64,000 bases of DNA. Source: Ariolimax columbianus. Taxonomy: Eukaryota > Mollusca > Gastropoda > Stylommatophora > Arionidae. The notes beneath the pieces are model-generated. The model was not told the DNA's origin. It searched no databases and saw only the letters and a program-made list of their open reading frames with translations. A program made the translations under genes and the position numbers. Shown here one piece after another: positions 41,845-52,867 of this stretch. The stretch spans positions 13,001,318 to 13,065,317 of the forward strand of contig JAVGWX010000011.1 in NCBI GenBank assembly GCA_036924085.1, read 5' to 3'. The number at the start of each line of letters is the position of its first letter. The stretch's first letter is position 1.

Positions 41845-42065
41845 GGTATGGCCACACCGCAAGGATGAAAGACAATCGCTGGAGTCACAGAACAGCTCTA
41901 TGGTATCCTCAGAAAGAAAAAAAAGAATGTCCCGGGATCGACCAACCACCAGATGGCAAAGCTTGATAGAGAGTAACAATTAACATTCGTGACCTCAAAT
42001 CAAATAAACTGCTCATTCACTGGTCAACTCGTGCCCACAACGAGTGGAAACATGATTGTTGACCT
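41845..42065 (+). pseudogene. LINE C-terminal fragment right of the 34-bp array
   Basis: The + frame gives DNRWSHRTALWYPQKEKKRM and RDRPTTRWQSLIES, the RW..RGRPTTRW block of RT-type LINE C-termini. Broken by a stop afterwards. Confidence 0.6.
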
Positions 42066-42079
42066 AGAGCTATATTAAG

Positions 42080-42695
42080 ATTACGATTAATGTTGGAATA
42101 AGTTGCCATCACTCACCAATTGAAACAAAAATACTTCATAATTGGCACAAACACGAAGATTTGTCGCATCAGAAATTGAAAGAGAGACATGGGCAAACAA
42201 CACAGAGTGCCCTATGTGTGAACATCACATGCATTCTTCTGCTTCTTCTTCGTCTTCTTCTTCTTCTATTGTCTTTCTGACCTTGCCATAGGGGATGCGT
42301 ATATTTCTTGTAATCGCCAAGTGAGGTAATGCACGAGACTCGAATCTAGTCAAAGTTCCCATATAATCAACACAGCCCCTTCCTTGCATGTCCAAATAGC
42401 GACTAACGAGAGTTGTGTTTGAGGTTTGCAACCTTGTCCTTAAAAAAAACACATTGTCATTATCATCAGCCACTTCAGAAGCTCCATTACAGGCGTCCTG
42501 CATAGTTACATGCTGCAGTAACAAATTCTGCTATCCATTGAAGCAAACAAGTGAATGAATGCAGTGCTAGGAAACAGGCTTAATGTGGATGGGGACAGCC
42601 ACAGTGGTGTGCTAAGTTCACATTGGAGCATGGATTACCAGAATGGGTGGCTAATCGTTTAGATTTGAGTTTGGACTACCAGCAGTTGTGTTCAA
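42080..42695. other. No supported feature
   Basis: A short TTC stretch at 42235-42268; otherwise unique-looking. Confidence 0.5.
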
Positions 42696-42699
42696 TTGT

Positions 42700-43110
42700 T
42701 CACTTTGGAGCACGGTCTACCCTTCACATTAGGGCAAATACCGAAGCAGTGATGACATATCCTTCACATTGCGGCAAATACCAACAGCTTTGGTGACCTA
42801 CCCTTCACATTTGGGGCAAATATCAACACCAAGGGTGACCTACCCTTTACATTTGGGGCAAATATCGACAGTAGTGGTGACCTACCCCTTACATTTGGGG
42901 CAAATACAAACAGCAGGGGTGACCTACCCTTTACATTAGGGCAAATACCAACAGCATTTGAGACATATCATTTACATTAGAGCAAATACAAATAGCAGTG
43001 GTGACCTACCCTTCACATTGGCGCAAATACCAACAGCAGTGGAGACATACCCTTCACATTGGCGCAAATACATACAGCAGTGGAGACATACCCTTCACAT
43101 TGGAGCGTGA
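42700..43110. repeat. ~42-bp minisatellite
   Basis: About nine diverged units containing GTGACCTACCCTTCACATT, GGGGCAAATACCAACAGCA. Variants alternate ACCTACCC with ACATACCC. Confidence 0.9.
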
Positions 43111-43119
43111 GCCAACATC

Positions 43120-44160
43120 AGAGTGTTCGACGGGTCCCATTCGAGCAAAGAGCTAAATGATTACAAACGTTTTGAAAGTAATGAATGTTAAACAACGCTT
43201 TCAGAGCAAAACTCCCATAATACAATTAGCTGTAACAGGTTTAGAACCAACCGGTGTAAACGCAAGAAGGAGACCAAAGTCAACATATGAAAGAGCGATG
43301 GCAGAAAACGCGAATGTAAATTTAGCCACGTTAAAAGCTTAAGAAGACGGCCCAAATTTTAATCAGTTTAGTTTGATGATTGCAGCTTTATTTCTAAAAA
43401 TAACATTGGATATTACCGAAAGGAAAACAAATACTAGTAAGGCTGTAACATGTCAGGGGCATCGTAAGAGACTACTAAGGAGGACTGGGCATGGGGATTG
43501 ATAACAGATCCTGTAGAAACTTGAATCCATAAAAACGTCGACAGATATGGACAGGTCAACATTTGAGGACTTGGCTTGTATTTGTTGAAGACCTCCTTTG
43601 CTCCACAGGGAACTGTATATTATTTCGTTAATTTGTTTAAAATTAATTGATGATTGGTGCTTGGTGGGAAAGTGACATAGCTCAATATCCCTGTGAGGTA
43701 ACACGATACAGGCCGTCTCACTACTGACATTGCTGTCGGCGATGAAGTGTTCCGGCCTGAGTTTTCTGTTTTTGGGGGACGGCAAGTTTTCTTTCTCGCT
43801 ATATGTCCTTCCCTAACCGTAAACCAGGCAGCCATTTACCGCTGGGTAGACTGTAGCGTGTCGGTAACGAGTACTGTTGTCCTTGTTCAATGCCGATGAT
43901 GCGTGTTCACTCTGTCGTGAGCCCTGAAATCTTTACTTGCCCATTACAAGCGATGTTGGAAACATTATCAGGCGGTTTTGTCTGGATAATGTAACTTGCG
44001 CTGAATTTGGATTATAATGAGGATGAAACTGCGTTGGTCATAAACCTCACTCTCTAGTCCCTAACTACATTGGGACAGTGGCAAGATATAAATCAAGACG
44101 ACTGGAAGTAATTCAGGATGCAGACACTCTGGTCCCACCTCCTACAAGACGAAGGGTCGC
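43120..44160. other. No supported feature
   Basis: About 1 kb with no convincing domain. A 61-codon frame at 43157-43342 contains ARRRPKSTYERAMAENANV, faintly LINE-like (RRPKSTYxR), but too weak to call. Confidence 0.45.
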
Positions 44161-44167
44161 TTGAAAA

Positions 44168-44240
44168 CTGCAGGGCGCGAACCCACGCCGTTTCCACTCA
44201 TTGCTTTGAGAGGCGAGTGCCATACCTCTCAACCACAGCG
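44168..44240 (-). mobile_element. tRNA-like sequence next to the VNTR-core element
   Basis: Minus strand: GTCGCTGTGGTTGAGAGG (A-box-like), CTCGCCTCTCAAAG, then GTGGGTTCGCGCCCTG (good B box). Spacing is tRNA-like but the 5' and 3' ends do not pair convincingly. Confidence 0.45.
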
Positions 44241-44805
44241 ACCTTTGCGCCCTGAAATGGACCTTTAGTGGCGGTTGCAATAGGGTTTCTCACATCTCGA
44301 GCATGCAGCTGAAGATGGAACGGGATTGTCCAGGTTGGTGGTCTATGCTTAGCTTCATCTGCGTAACGCTCACTACTACGGGAATCACGCCGATCCCCAT
44401 CGGAGTATCCTAATTGTCACGAAAACAGTATGTTTCCTGAGAGAACTGCGTGGAAGTTAGATGGGAAATTGGTCAGTATATATTTTTTTGGTTTTATTTT
44501 TGCGTTCGCCTTATTTCTCTAATCCCCAAGGCGGTGTTCGTTGCACTGTGGTTTTTATTTTGCGCCTGTCGGCCCAGTGCATCCGACTTCAGCACGCATT
44601 TTATGCAAAGGTCTGCTTCCTCCTGCATTTTCTAAGGGTTTGCTTCCCCGGGGTAATGGCCGGTGCTGTGCTGGGGTTCGAACCAAGCACCTTATGGTTG
44701 TGAGCCGTGCCACTTAACCACTAGGCCACGCCGTCCCCGGTCAGTATATTTAACCTGGCTTCGACAACCAGATCAGTATGTTTTGTCTGACCAGATCATA
44801 TTTCC
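44241..44805 (-). mobile_element. VNTR-core element, inverted (copy 3), split by SINE-C
   Basis: Minus-strand core 44440-44246 with AGTGAGCGTTACGCAGATGA, AGCTTCATG-type and CATGCTCGAGATGTGAGAAA blocks matching copies 1 and 2. On its 5' side are array-like pieces with GGTCAGTATAT and ACCAGATCAGTATGTTTTGT at 44471-44481 and 44739-44805. The middle is a SINE-C insertion. Confidence 0.7.
44471..44749 (-). mobile_element. SINE-C: tRNA-derived SINE with 11-bp target duplication
   Basis: GGTCAGTATAT at 44471-44481 and 44739-44749. The minus-strand insert starts GGGGACGGCGTGGCCTAGTG (perfect A box TGGCCTAGTGG). It has B box GGTTCGAACCC about 45 bp on, then a body ending in the central block GTGCTGAAGTCGGATGCACT GGGCCGACAGGCGCAAAATA (two abutting segments), and an A-rich 3' end. 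Length 257 bp. Expected to be transcribed by RNA polymerase III. Confidence 0.9.
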
Positions 44806-45229
44806 TCTTCCCTTCATGGGCATGTATAGAACTCACTTCCTTGGCCACAATAATCGAGCGCTCTACCACTCTGACACTCAAACGATCCCGAACCGTGAGA
44901 GAAAATAAATATCAAATGCCGAATATTTTACAACCACATCAAAAGGCAGACAGCGAATCGGGCAGGTCGAAATCGAATTTGGACGCAGAAGTAAAATCGA
45001 ATACTTTTTATTTCTGCAGTTATAAAGTTCGCAAGCTTGCTCTTAATGCAGGGCTCCAAGCATTTCAACAAAAATAACGGCGGAGATTAGTTGAGTTAAC
45101 TACAGAGCCAATGATGAAAGCGATCGGGGATGAAAAGACTTGCTTGTGAGTAGCCTGGCGTCGGCTTGCAACAGAAAGGCGTATCTTTGGAGGGCACCCA
45201 GTGGGCGGATTTGAAGAGTGCTCATGTGG

Positions 45230-45722
45230 ATGTGAGTAGAACAGGTCATAGTGGGGGTGAGGAGGGGAAGGATAGATCGCTTTTGAATGAAAAGGGGGGG
45301 GGGGGATTACTATATCTGCTATTTGAAGAGCGGAAGGAATAGAGGGGATTACATATATTACCGTTACTGTGAGCAGGAAAGGGTGATGCATATATGAACA
45401 GCAATTTCAAGAAAGGAGAGGGAGGGGGGGTTACATAAATTAGCTTTTGGAAGAGAGGGGGAGAAGAGAGAGCGGTACATAAATTAACTATTGGAAGAGA
45501 GGGGGAGAAGAGACAGCGGTACATAAATTAACTATTGGAAGAGAGGGGGAGAAGAGAGAGCGGTACATAAATTAACTATTTGAAAAGTGTGGATGGAGGG
45601 GGGTGGGGTAGGGAAGAAAAGGGAATACATAAATTAGTTATTGGAAAAGTGTATGTGGGGGGTAGGGGGTGGGAGAGGGAGATACATAAAATAATTATTA
45701 GGAGAGGAGAGTAGGTCAGAGA
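45230..45722. repeat. Purine-rich ~44-bp minisatellite
   Basis: Clean units GCGGTACATAAATTAACTAT plus TGGAAGAGAGGGGGAGAAGA at 45470-45600, with more diverged relatives on both sides (GGATTACATAAATTAG type). Contains runs of G up to 14 at 45295-45308. Confidence 0.85.
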
Positions 45723-45795
45723 GGGACCTGTAAGAGAATGGAGTGTCACTCACTAGGACAGATTTGCCCTGGTACAATCTATAGGACTGGGTTTA

Positions 45796-45832
45796 ATGTG
45801 GGGGGGGGGGGGGGTGGGGGTGGGGGGGTGGC
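45796..45832 (+). other. G-run cluster with quadruplex potential
   Basis: A run of more than 15 G followed by TGGGGGTGGGGGGGTGG. It meets the four-run G-quadruplex pattern. A second cluster (GGGGGGTAGGGGGTGGGAG) lies at 45657-45680. Confidence 0.7.
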
Positions 45833-45944
45833 ATGCCATCCACTACATACGAGGTGAACAGTTAAAGACTAGCAACGACATCCGGATGGACAGACAATAG
45901 TAGGTGAGAAAGTAAAGAGGCACTCGAATGGTCATGCAAGGGAA

Positions 45945-46180
45945 CGGCGTGGGCTAGTGGGCTCACAGCCTGAAGGGGCTGGGTTTGATCCCCATTACAT
46001 TAACGGCCGTTACTCCGGTGAAGAAAACCCTTAGACAATACAGGAGGAAGCAGACCGTTACATAAAATTCATGTTGAAGTCGTATGCACTGGGCCGACAG
46101 GCGCAAAAATTAAAAAAACCGCCTTGAGGCATAAAGAAATAAATCACGCACCCCCACGCCCAACAACACAAAAAAATCGC
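45945..46180 (+). mobile_element. SINE-C copy 2
   Basis: Starts GGAACGGCGTGGGCTAGTGG (A box), B box GGGTTTGATCCCC, then GTTACTCCGGTGAAGAAAAC, CAGGAGGAAGCAGACCGTTA, ATGTTGAAGTCGTATGCACT GGGCCGACAGGCGCAAAAAT (two abutting segments) and an A-rich end with AAAGAAATAAATC. Matches the copy at 44482-44738 in the opposite orientation. No clear duplication found. Confidence 0.85.
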
Positions 46181-46519
46181 CCTGTGAGTTGTCGGGAGAT
46201 CTAAATAGATCATTGAATAGCAGCACTGAAACCTGCAGCGCATGTTGGAACAGTTTGAGAAGGAGAGTTTGACACTGCGTTGACTTTTCCGTCCTGTTTG
46301 ATTTTAGTCAGATAAACTTCAGCAGTTTGATGGGGGACATGTGCACTCCAGGGGGCTGAGATGTATAGATGATGGAGTGCGGGGGAAGTTGTCTGTACCA
46401 TCTTCGTTGTTGTTGTTGTTGTTGTGTAAGACCGGTATTATTGGACGGATTTTACATTGGAGAGGATGTTTATTTGTAAGGATAACTAGAGAAGATTGGC
46501 AGACAGGCGGACGGGGGGA

Positions 46520-46816
<297 letters not shown>

Positions 46817-47065
46817 TTGCCCTTTAACACATATAACAAAGACGCCTTGCTAATACTGTATAATATTAAAATGTTTGTTTGTGCAGTCCTATCATCCATT
46901 ACAATACCCCTTCGGCCCTGTTCCCTAGTAGAGTCGCCATAAGTGGCCTGACTCACAGATTACTGTGTTTAAGTGGCCTCCCTGGGGTTCGTTTCGTGCC
47001 TCGATGAACATATTGGTGCCCACGTGGATGTTTGCGCGGCTGGATATATACACATGTGTTCTACA

Positions 47066-47265
47066 ATTTACTAGCATATAAGCCCATCTGCTACAGGCAC
47101 GGCAGTAACTTCCAAATAGTTACATATTCTGATCCCGTGAATAATACTGACAGGTTTGTCTAGAGGAATATAACTACATACTTTAATAACAGCTACGAAA
47201 TCGTTCATAAAGCTTTGTATAACGTCATAGAGACTATAAATAGCAGCTTGATAATTCCTAGGCAG
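47066..47265 (+). repeat. Interspersed repeat D, copy 1
   Basis: TACTAGCATATAAGCCCATC, GGCACGGCAGTAACTTCCAA, GTTACATATTCTGAT, then AATAACAGCTACGAAAT and CATAAAGCTTTGTATAACGT. It aligns over ~190 bp with 50398-50597. Class unknown. Confidence 0.65.
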
Positions 47266-47447
47266 ATAATATCTATTGTTGTTATTATCGCAGATCCAGT
47301 AGCATCTGGGGTCTCGCCCTTCGGCCCAATGTCATGCAATGGTATCTGCACGTGTTTGTTAGTTATTGTGTAGTGCCATATTGCGTATTGCATTTGATGG
47401 AAGTATTTTCCTAATTGCGTGTGGTACTCAAAGAGATGGTGATCATC

Positions 47448-47578
47448 GGTTTTGTGTGTGTGTGTTGTGTGTGTGTGTGGGGGGAGGGGGGGGGGAGGGG
47501 TGAGGTGTGTGTGGATGTGTATCTGTGTGTGTGTGTTGGGGGGGGGGGTGGGTGTGTATGTTGGGTGGGTGGGCGCAC
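47448..47578 (+). repeat. GT- and G-rich low-complexity stretch
   Basis: (GT)n blocks interrupted by G runs (up to ten G), ending GTTGGGTGGGTGGG. Quadruplex potential on the + strand. Confidence 0.85.
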
Positions 47579-47616
47579 AGATGGCTCAATAGAGTGTTTT
47601 GTGATTGGTCTCTGTT

Positions 47617-47996
47617 CAGGTGATTATTTTGCTTGGCTTCGTTCGTTCTCAATCTCCCGCTACCAAACCCTGAAAGGGCTTAACTAGCAGAATGTAGTCC
47701 AGAGAATGGAATGCGTTGTGTCATAGTTCACAGCTTGACTGCGATATTTGCACCTTTCGGTCCAACACATCCGACTTCAGCAAGCATTTTTTGAGTACCG
47801 GGTTAGCATTCCTTCTTCGACCCATTCTCCTTAGTCAGTCTGCACTGCTGCAGCCTGTTATCCAGGATCACCGCGTGGAGGTGTAGAAGGGTCTTGGGAG
47901 CTCTGGTTCACTGGCCCTGACGCTAGCAGTTAGCTATGGGCCGCTGACCACCGCAGCTCATGCGCTGCTCAGCATCTTGATTCCAGGTGATTATTT
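47617..47996 (-). mobile_element. Full-length SINE-A with 13-bp duplication, GCCAA-type tail
   Basis: CAGGTGATTATTT at 47617-47629 and 47984-47996. The minus-strand insert runs from GAATCAAGATGCTGAGCAGC to GAGATTGAGAACGAACGAAG followed by CCAAGCA. Confidence 0.94.
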
Positions 47997-48129
47997 AATG
48001 GGCTGAGTTGAGTTCTCAGGCAGAAAAGGGAGCTCTAGTCTTTCCTTGGTGATTTATTAGTGTATTCATTTGGATTGGAGGTTGCCTTAAGTCTATAGAC
48101 CTCCATCCCTGTGTTTCCCATTGCATATT

Positions 48130-48652
48130 AGTTCGGCCAGAATGCTGAACAGTGTTTGACCTGCAGCAGTCAGTGACCAACACCTGTCTTCTAGCGTCAG
48201 GGTCAACAAGTCAGAGCTACCAGGACTTTTCTGCACCTCCGCGCGGTGATTCTGGATAACAGATTGCAACAAAGCGGACTTGCTCTGGAGAAGAGATCGA
48301 AGAGGGAAGGCTGACCAGGTACCCAAAAATGTCTGCTGAAGTCGGGTTTGTTTGTCGAACGCAAATGTGCAAATATAGCAATCAAGCTGTAAACTACGGC
48401 ACAACACATTCCGTTCTCCAGACTACATCCTATTAATTGCAAAGCTATTTTCGGAGCTTGGTTGCGGGAGTTTGAGAACGTTCTGGGTTTGATAGCGGGA
48501 GTTAGGGATTGGTGCCGAGAGTCAGGGCTTGGTGGCGGGAGTCAGGGCTTGGTAGCGGGAGTCAGGACTTTGTAGCAGGCGTCAGGGCTTGGTAGCGGGA
48601 GACAGGGCTTGGTGGCGGAAGTTTGAGAACGAACGACGAAGAAGTAGAAGTT
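48130..48652 (+). mobile_element. SINE-A copy with a 20-bp expansion of its own 3' end
   Basis: 48130-48480 is a diverged full-length SINE-A (AGAATGCTGAACAGTGTTTG, CTCCGCGCGGTGATTCTGG, GCTGAAGTCGGGTTTG, GCGGGAGTTTGAGAACG). Then 48482-48630 repeats GGGAGTCAGGGCTTGGTAGC about seven times before GTTTGAGAACGAACGACGAA at the end. The repeated unit is the segment just before the SINE 3' terminus. Confidence 0.8.
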
Positions 48653-48694
48653 TGACCAAGTTTCCTTGTTTGCTGTCCGTTTAAGTTATTTAGA

Positions 48695-49045
48695 TGTTTC
48701 TAGAGTTGTTGTTGTTGTGGTCTTGATCCCTTCTTTGCTGGTCTGTCCGCCCTGACTTTGCCAGGTATGTTTGAGTGTCGAGGGATTCACCGTGTTTACG
48801 ACACGAGAGATGATAATGTGGTCAACGTATAAAGATATTTGGATAAGATCAGGTCTACAATGTCCAGTGTCTTCTAAAATTTAAATGGCAAATATCGAGT
48901 CTGAAATAATAACAGTGATGGGGCCTTTGAGGGAAAGGCATCTATATTTATATTCAGATGGTACGAGGCGGCTTTAAGTGCAGTGATTTCAACTTCAAAG
49001 TTGGAATAAACCTCTGCGCAAGCGGCAGACAGCTCATGATGATCT
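48695..49045 (-). pseudogene. LINE RNase H fragment
   Basis: Minus strand: SAACAEVYSNFEVEITALKA (region of the catalytic Glu, corresponding to FRAEAEALRAA) near 49020-48950, then after stops IPRHSNIPGKVRADRPAKKG (last motif, catalytic Asp retained) near 48780. Both blocks are in the right order and spacing. Confidence 0.65.
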
Positions 49046-49149
49046 ATGTTCTGTACCTTTTCTTTTTCTTCATATTCTTCTTTATCTTCTTCTTCTTTTT
49101 TGTTCTACTTTATTCATTCTCAAATCAAGGTCTTTGTTTCTCTTACAAA

Positions 49150-49840
49150 GGACACCGTTGTTTGTAAAGCTGTTTTATCTTCATTCAGCTTTTGTCCCAT
49201 ATATGTCTGGCGAGACCGGTGTTGTTCTCTCTTTCTGTGTGATCATGCAGCTTTGTAGTTGTAGGAATTGTTCCGCGGTCATGGTATGCTCCCCACATGG
49301 ACACCTGTAGTCTGTACCAATCCTCATTTTGTTGTAAAGATTGCCATTGAATCTGTTATGCTCAGTTCTCAGTCTGAAGATGATGACTTGCTCTTCTCTA
49401 GCTAAATTAAAGTAAATGTCTTCGTTTCGGAAGTTGGGGTGTTAATCAGCCCAACCGAAATCTTCTTTAATTATGGTCATGGCCTCATTATTTGTGATGC
49501 TCAGGTCTGTTTATAGGGATGCTCCTCCACACTTTGCTAGTTTGTCAATAGCTTCATTGCCTTCAATATTGCAATGGGATGGGATCCACTGAATGACAAA
49601 CCTTGGATGTTATGCTGAGAGCTTGTGTCAGGGAGACCATACATTGCTCGGGATCTTCATCTTTGAGTTGTTTTAACGCTGCTAATACTTACGAGGCGTC
49701 AGTCAGGAATACTATGATTTATGCCATAACCTGTTTTTAAGTTCATTGAATGCAGATCAATCAGCATATACTAATGTACCATTCATCGCATTCTTCTAGC
49801 TCTACAGATGAGAACTTTTTGTTGTTTCGTATATTTATTT
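49150..49840 (-). pseudogene. LINE RNase H and tail fragment (family D)
   Basis: Minus strand: FVIQWIPSHCNIEGNEAIDK (last RNase H motif), then REEQVIIFRLRTEHNRFNGN, YNKMRIGTDYRCPCGEHTMT and a QSC block. It aligns with the copy at 23392-23680 and extends it upstream. Stops and frameshifts present. Confidence 0.75.
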
Positions 49841-49849
49841 TGTCAGTTT

Positions 49850-49998
49850 TTGTAGTGTTTTAAGAAACTTTTGTGATGGTATGCCTTTTGTTACTTTCTG
49901 TTGCTCTTGTCTCATTTCTGGGAAGTCACATGTGACTTTTACTTTACTTCCGTTTCTTTTTCTTCTTCCTCCTATTCTTTCTTCTTCTTCTTCTTCTT
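49850..49998. other. Unassigned stretch ending in TTC triplets
   Basis: No domain; the TTC run at 49978-50015 probably is the GAA tail of the SINE-B at 50000. Confidence 0.4.
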
Positions 49999-50310
49999 CG
50001 TGTTCTTCTTCTTCGTTGGCGTTCAAACGGAAAAGGACATGGTGCCATAGTTTATATCAAGGCTCCAACTTCTGCGCCTTTCGGCCCAATTCATCAGATG
50101 TCATCACCGCATTTTGGGTCACCGGTTTTGTCTATCTTTTTCGATCCTTAATCTCATAGCCAGGCTGAATGTTTGCAGTCTGTTTCCAGGGCCACAACTT
50201 GCAAGCATAATTAGGTCTTTGTCAGTTACAGTTATGTGTCAATAACCGGGATGAAATCAGCCAGCTTTGAGTCTCCAGCCACTATCAGCTCATTCACTGC
50301 TGCATCTTCG
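49978..50310 (-). mobile_element. SINE-B copy with GAA tail
   Basis: Minus strand starts GCAGCAGTGAATGAGCTGAT, GGAGACTCAAAGCTGGCTG, GTTGTGGCCCTGGAAACAGA, a central GATGAATTGGGCCGAAAGGC, then CCTTTTCCGTTTGAACG and (GAA)n at 49978-50015. The clearest SINE-B copy, used as reference for the heads at 11228 and 14738. Confidence 0.78.
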
Positions 50311-50397
50311 ACCTCTTTGATTTTATTAACGTTGAATTAAAGCCAGGTTTTTGTCAGTTGGGGTATTTGTGTGGCTGGTTATTTACGCATCATATAC

Positions 50398-50597
50398 TAT
50401 ACTAGCATATGAGCCCGTTTGCGATAGGGAAGGCAGTAATATCCAAATTGTTACATAATCTGATCAACGTAACAATACATCCAGATTCATCTATAAAGAA
50501 AATCACTACACACTCAAATAACAGCACTGAAATAATTTGTGAAGCTTTTGATAACGTAAGGAAGGCTAATAATAATTGCTTTCTGATCCTAAACAAC
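50398..50597 (+). repeat. Interspersed repeat D, copy 2
   Basis: TACTAGCATATGAGCCCGTT, GGGAAGGCAGTAATATCCAA, TTGTTACATAATCTGATC, AATAACAGCACTGAAAT, GAAGCTTTTGATAACGTAAG. Parallel to 47066-47265 throughout. Confidence 0.65.
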
Positions 50598-50599
50598 TA

Positions 50600-51100
50600 A
50601 TATGTTATGAAGGGAACAATTGACAATAAACAGAGAAAGTGGACGGAATTGGATCATTCTGTTGTTATCTCCACAGTTAAAAAATGGCCGCAACAAGAGG
50701 ACACGTGATCGACGAAATGCAGAATTGTGGTAGCGAGCGGGAAAGATATTAAAATAAGCAGCAATGGTAATAACTGTTATATCAAAGCAGGGAAGCTGTA
50801 TAATAGTAATAACGTACACAACATAGTAATGATGTATAACAAAGGCGCGAGGGCGTGTTGCAGGGTGCTAAATCGAGCGCAAGTCCCAACATACCACTTG
50901 GTGTTTAGTTTGACTGCGCATGTCTGGGATTTATCTCTCACTTCTCCACGGACAGAATGGATTGGCTGAACATACTGTACTGTAAATCTGATATAGTGGA
51001 ACATATTAGAACCGGATACACATACGGATCCATACACTGGCTATGGTCTGAGGTGGAAAGAGCCGTATCTATGCCAGTAGAATACAGAAATAATATAATA
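50600..51100. other. No supported feature
   Basis: Unique-looking; no domain. Confidence 0.5.
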
Positions 51101-51104
51101 ATGG

Positions 51105-51372
51105 TGATAATTTTCGTTTAGACCTCTGAGGCCCGTTGCGTCGGTCGGCCACATCCATGACCCCACAGCTGTGGCGTTGTTCCAGGCCTCGTCCAGGGTG
51201 GAGGAGGAGGTTACTACTTGCTGGAGCCATACTGTTCGGGGACGGCCTCTTCTGTGCCTCCAGCCGGTCGGGGGAAGACTTTTGGCGCTGAGGAACGACT
51301 TGTGTAGTATCTTGTGGGCCGAGGTTTTTCTGATCCAGTCACACCACTCGGCGGTTGTCAAGTGTGGATGAG
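51105..51372 (-). pseudogene. LINE C-terminal fragment
   Basis: Minus strand: AEWCDWIRKTSAHKILHKSF, then RRGRPRTVWLQQVVTSSSTL and DEAWNNAT, the GRP..W..LDEAW..A block typical of LINE C-termini. Opposite strand to the fragment at 51375. Confidence 0.55.
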
Positions 51373-51374
51373 AT

Positions 51375-51745
51375 TGGATGGACGCCTGTTTTAGCAGAGA
51401 CCGCCACGGGACCAGACCAAAGAATACAAGCCAGAAAATGACAGCATATTCAAACTTGGCAGAGATGGGCAGACACATATCTTCAGACTCAGAACGGGAC
51501 ATTGTAGACTCAAGGCCAACCTCCACAGAATGGGTCTCAGAGACGCTGCCACGTGCGGTTGCGGAGCACCCAAGCAAACACCAAAACATATTCTGCAAGA
51601 ATGACATACCTATGCAGACCAAAGAGAGTCAGTCTTGCCTGGGGAAGTGACCATGCTCGTTAAGCTGTGGGGGACCGGCGAAGACCGGACCTCACCGGAC
51701 CAGAAGCGTAGCATCAGTTGATCGATGAAGAAGACAGCCACGTTG
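51375..51745 (+). pseudogene. LINE tail fragment (family C, copy 2)
   Basis: IFKLGRDGQTHIFRLRTGHC, then RLKANLHRMGLRDAATCGCG and APKQTPKHILQE, with a stop where the family has Cys, and an end (AAGCGTAGCATCAGTTGATC, GAAGAAG) matching 4330-4365. Confidence 0.78.
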
Positions 51746-51848
51746 CGAATGTAGTCATGCCATCGGATGCCCAGGATACGCCACTGGATGCGCACGTGAA
51801 AGGCTTCCAGGCCGGACATGGCAAACCGAAATGGAAACATTTTACCAA
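51746..51848 (-). pseudogene. LINE RT C-terminal scrap
   Basis: Minus strand frame GLEAFHVRIQWRILGIRWHD followed by YIRNV, the LRRILGIRWxDxIxN block of RT-type LINEs. About 100 bp only. Confidence 0.6.
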
Positions 51849-51894
51849 ATAAAAAACAGTGTAAGTTTATTTCCTGAGCTTAATAAACATTTGA

Positions 51895-52815
51895 ACATTC
51901 AAGGTCAGGAAACTGAGAGGCTAGTCTGGTCAGGCACAACATGTTGACTAGGACGTCTCGTCAGGTTCATACACAGCATACTGACCAGGACGTCGAGTCA
52001 GGGTTAGGAACAACATACTGACCAGGACGTCTCGTCAGGTTCATACACAACATACTGACCAGGACGTCGAGTCAGGGTCAGGAAGAACATACTGACCAGG
52101 ACGTCGAGTCAGAGTCAGGAAGAACATACTGACCAGGACGTCTCGTCAGGGTCGGGAACAACATACTGACCAGGACATCTCATAGAGGTCAATCACAACA
52201 TACTGACCAGGACGTCTCGCCAGCCACAACATACTGACCAGGACGTCTCGTCAGCCATAACATACTGACCAGGACGTCTCGTCAGGGTCAGCCACAACAT
52301 ACTGACCAGGACGTCGTGTCAGGCACAACATACTGACCAGGACGTCTCGTCAGCCACAACATACTGACCAGGACGTCTCGTCAGGGTCAGCCACAACATA
52401 CTGACCAGGACGTCGTGTCAGGCACAACATACTGACCAGGACGTCATGTCAGGCACAACATACTGACCAGGACGTCTCGTCAGGCACAACATACTGACCA
52501 GGACGTCTCGTCAGGCCCAACAAACTCATCTAGACGACAATCTCTCTTCCATGTAGCGGTCTTTGGAAACAGGCTGTTTTCTATGCAGCCTTGCTGACGA
52601 AATATGGATCGACGTAATCCTCGTAGTAGTGAGCGTCATGCAGATGAAACCAAACGTAACACAACCGCTTGGAGGACCAGGGTTAACCTTCGTCAGCGCG
52701 CTCGGGATGTGAGGAAAGCTACTACAACTTACCAATTAACGCCCTTTTCACTGAGCATAAAAGAGTAAACTTATTCATTGTGGGCATTTAACACCAACAA
52801 CAGCAAGTAAGGTCT
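51895..52815 (+). mobile_element. VNTR-core-CAA element (copy 4)
   Basis: Tandem array 51895-52520 of 30-37 bp units (CATACTGACCAGGACGTCTC plus GTCAGGGTCAGCCACAA; shorter units lack GGGTCAG). A core follows at 52545-52800 (TTTGGAAACAGGCTGTTTTC, GATCGACGTAATCCTCGTAG, TAGTGAGCGTCATGCAGATG, CGCGCTCGGGATGTGAGGAA, AAAAGAGTAAACTTATTCAT) and ends in CACCAACAACAGCAA. Parallel to copy 1. Confidence 0.82.
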
Positions 52816-52824
52816 CTCGCAGTG

Positions 52825-52827
<3 letters not shown>

Positions 52828-52867
<40 letters not shown>

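Noticed and set aside
43157..43342. 61-codon frame with ARRRPKSTYERAMAE
   Set aside because: Only a faint resemblance to a LINE motif; no supporting context.
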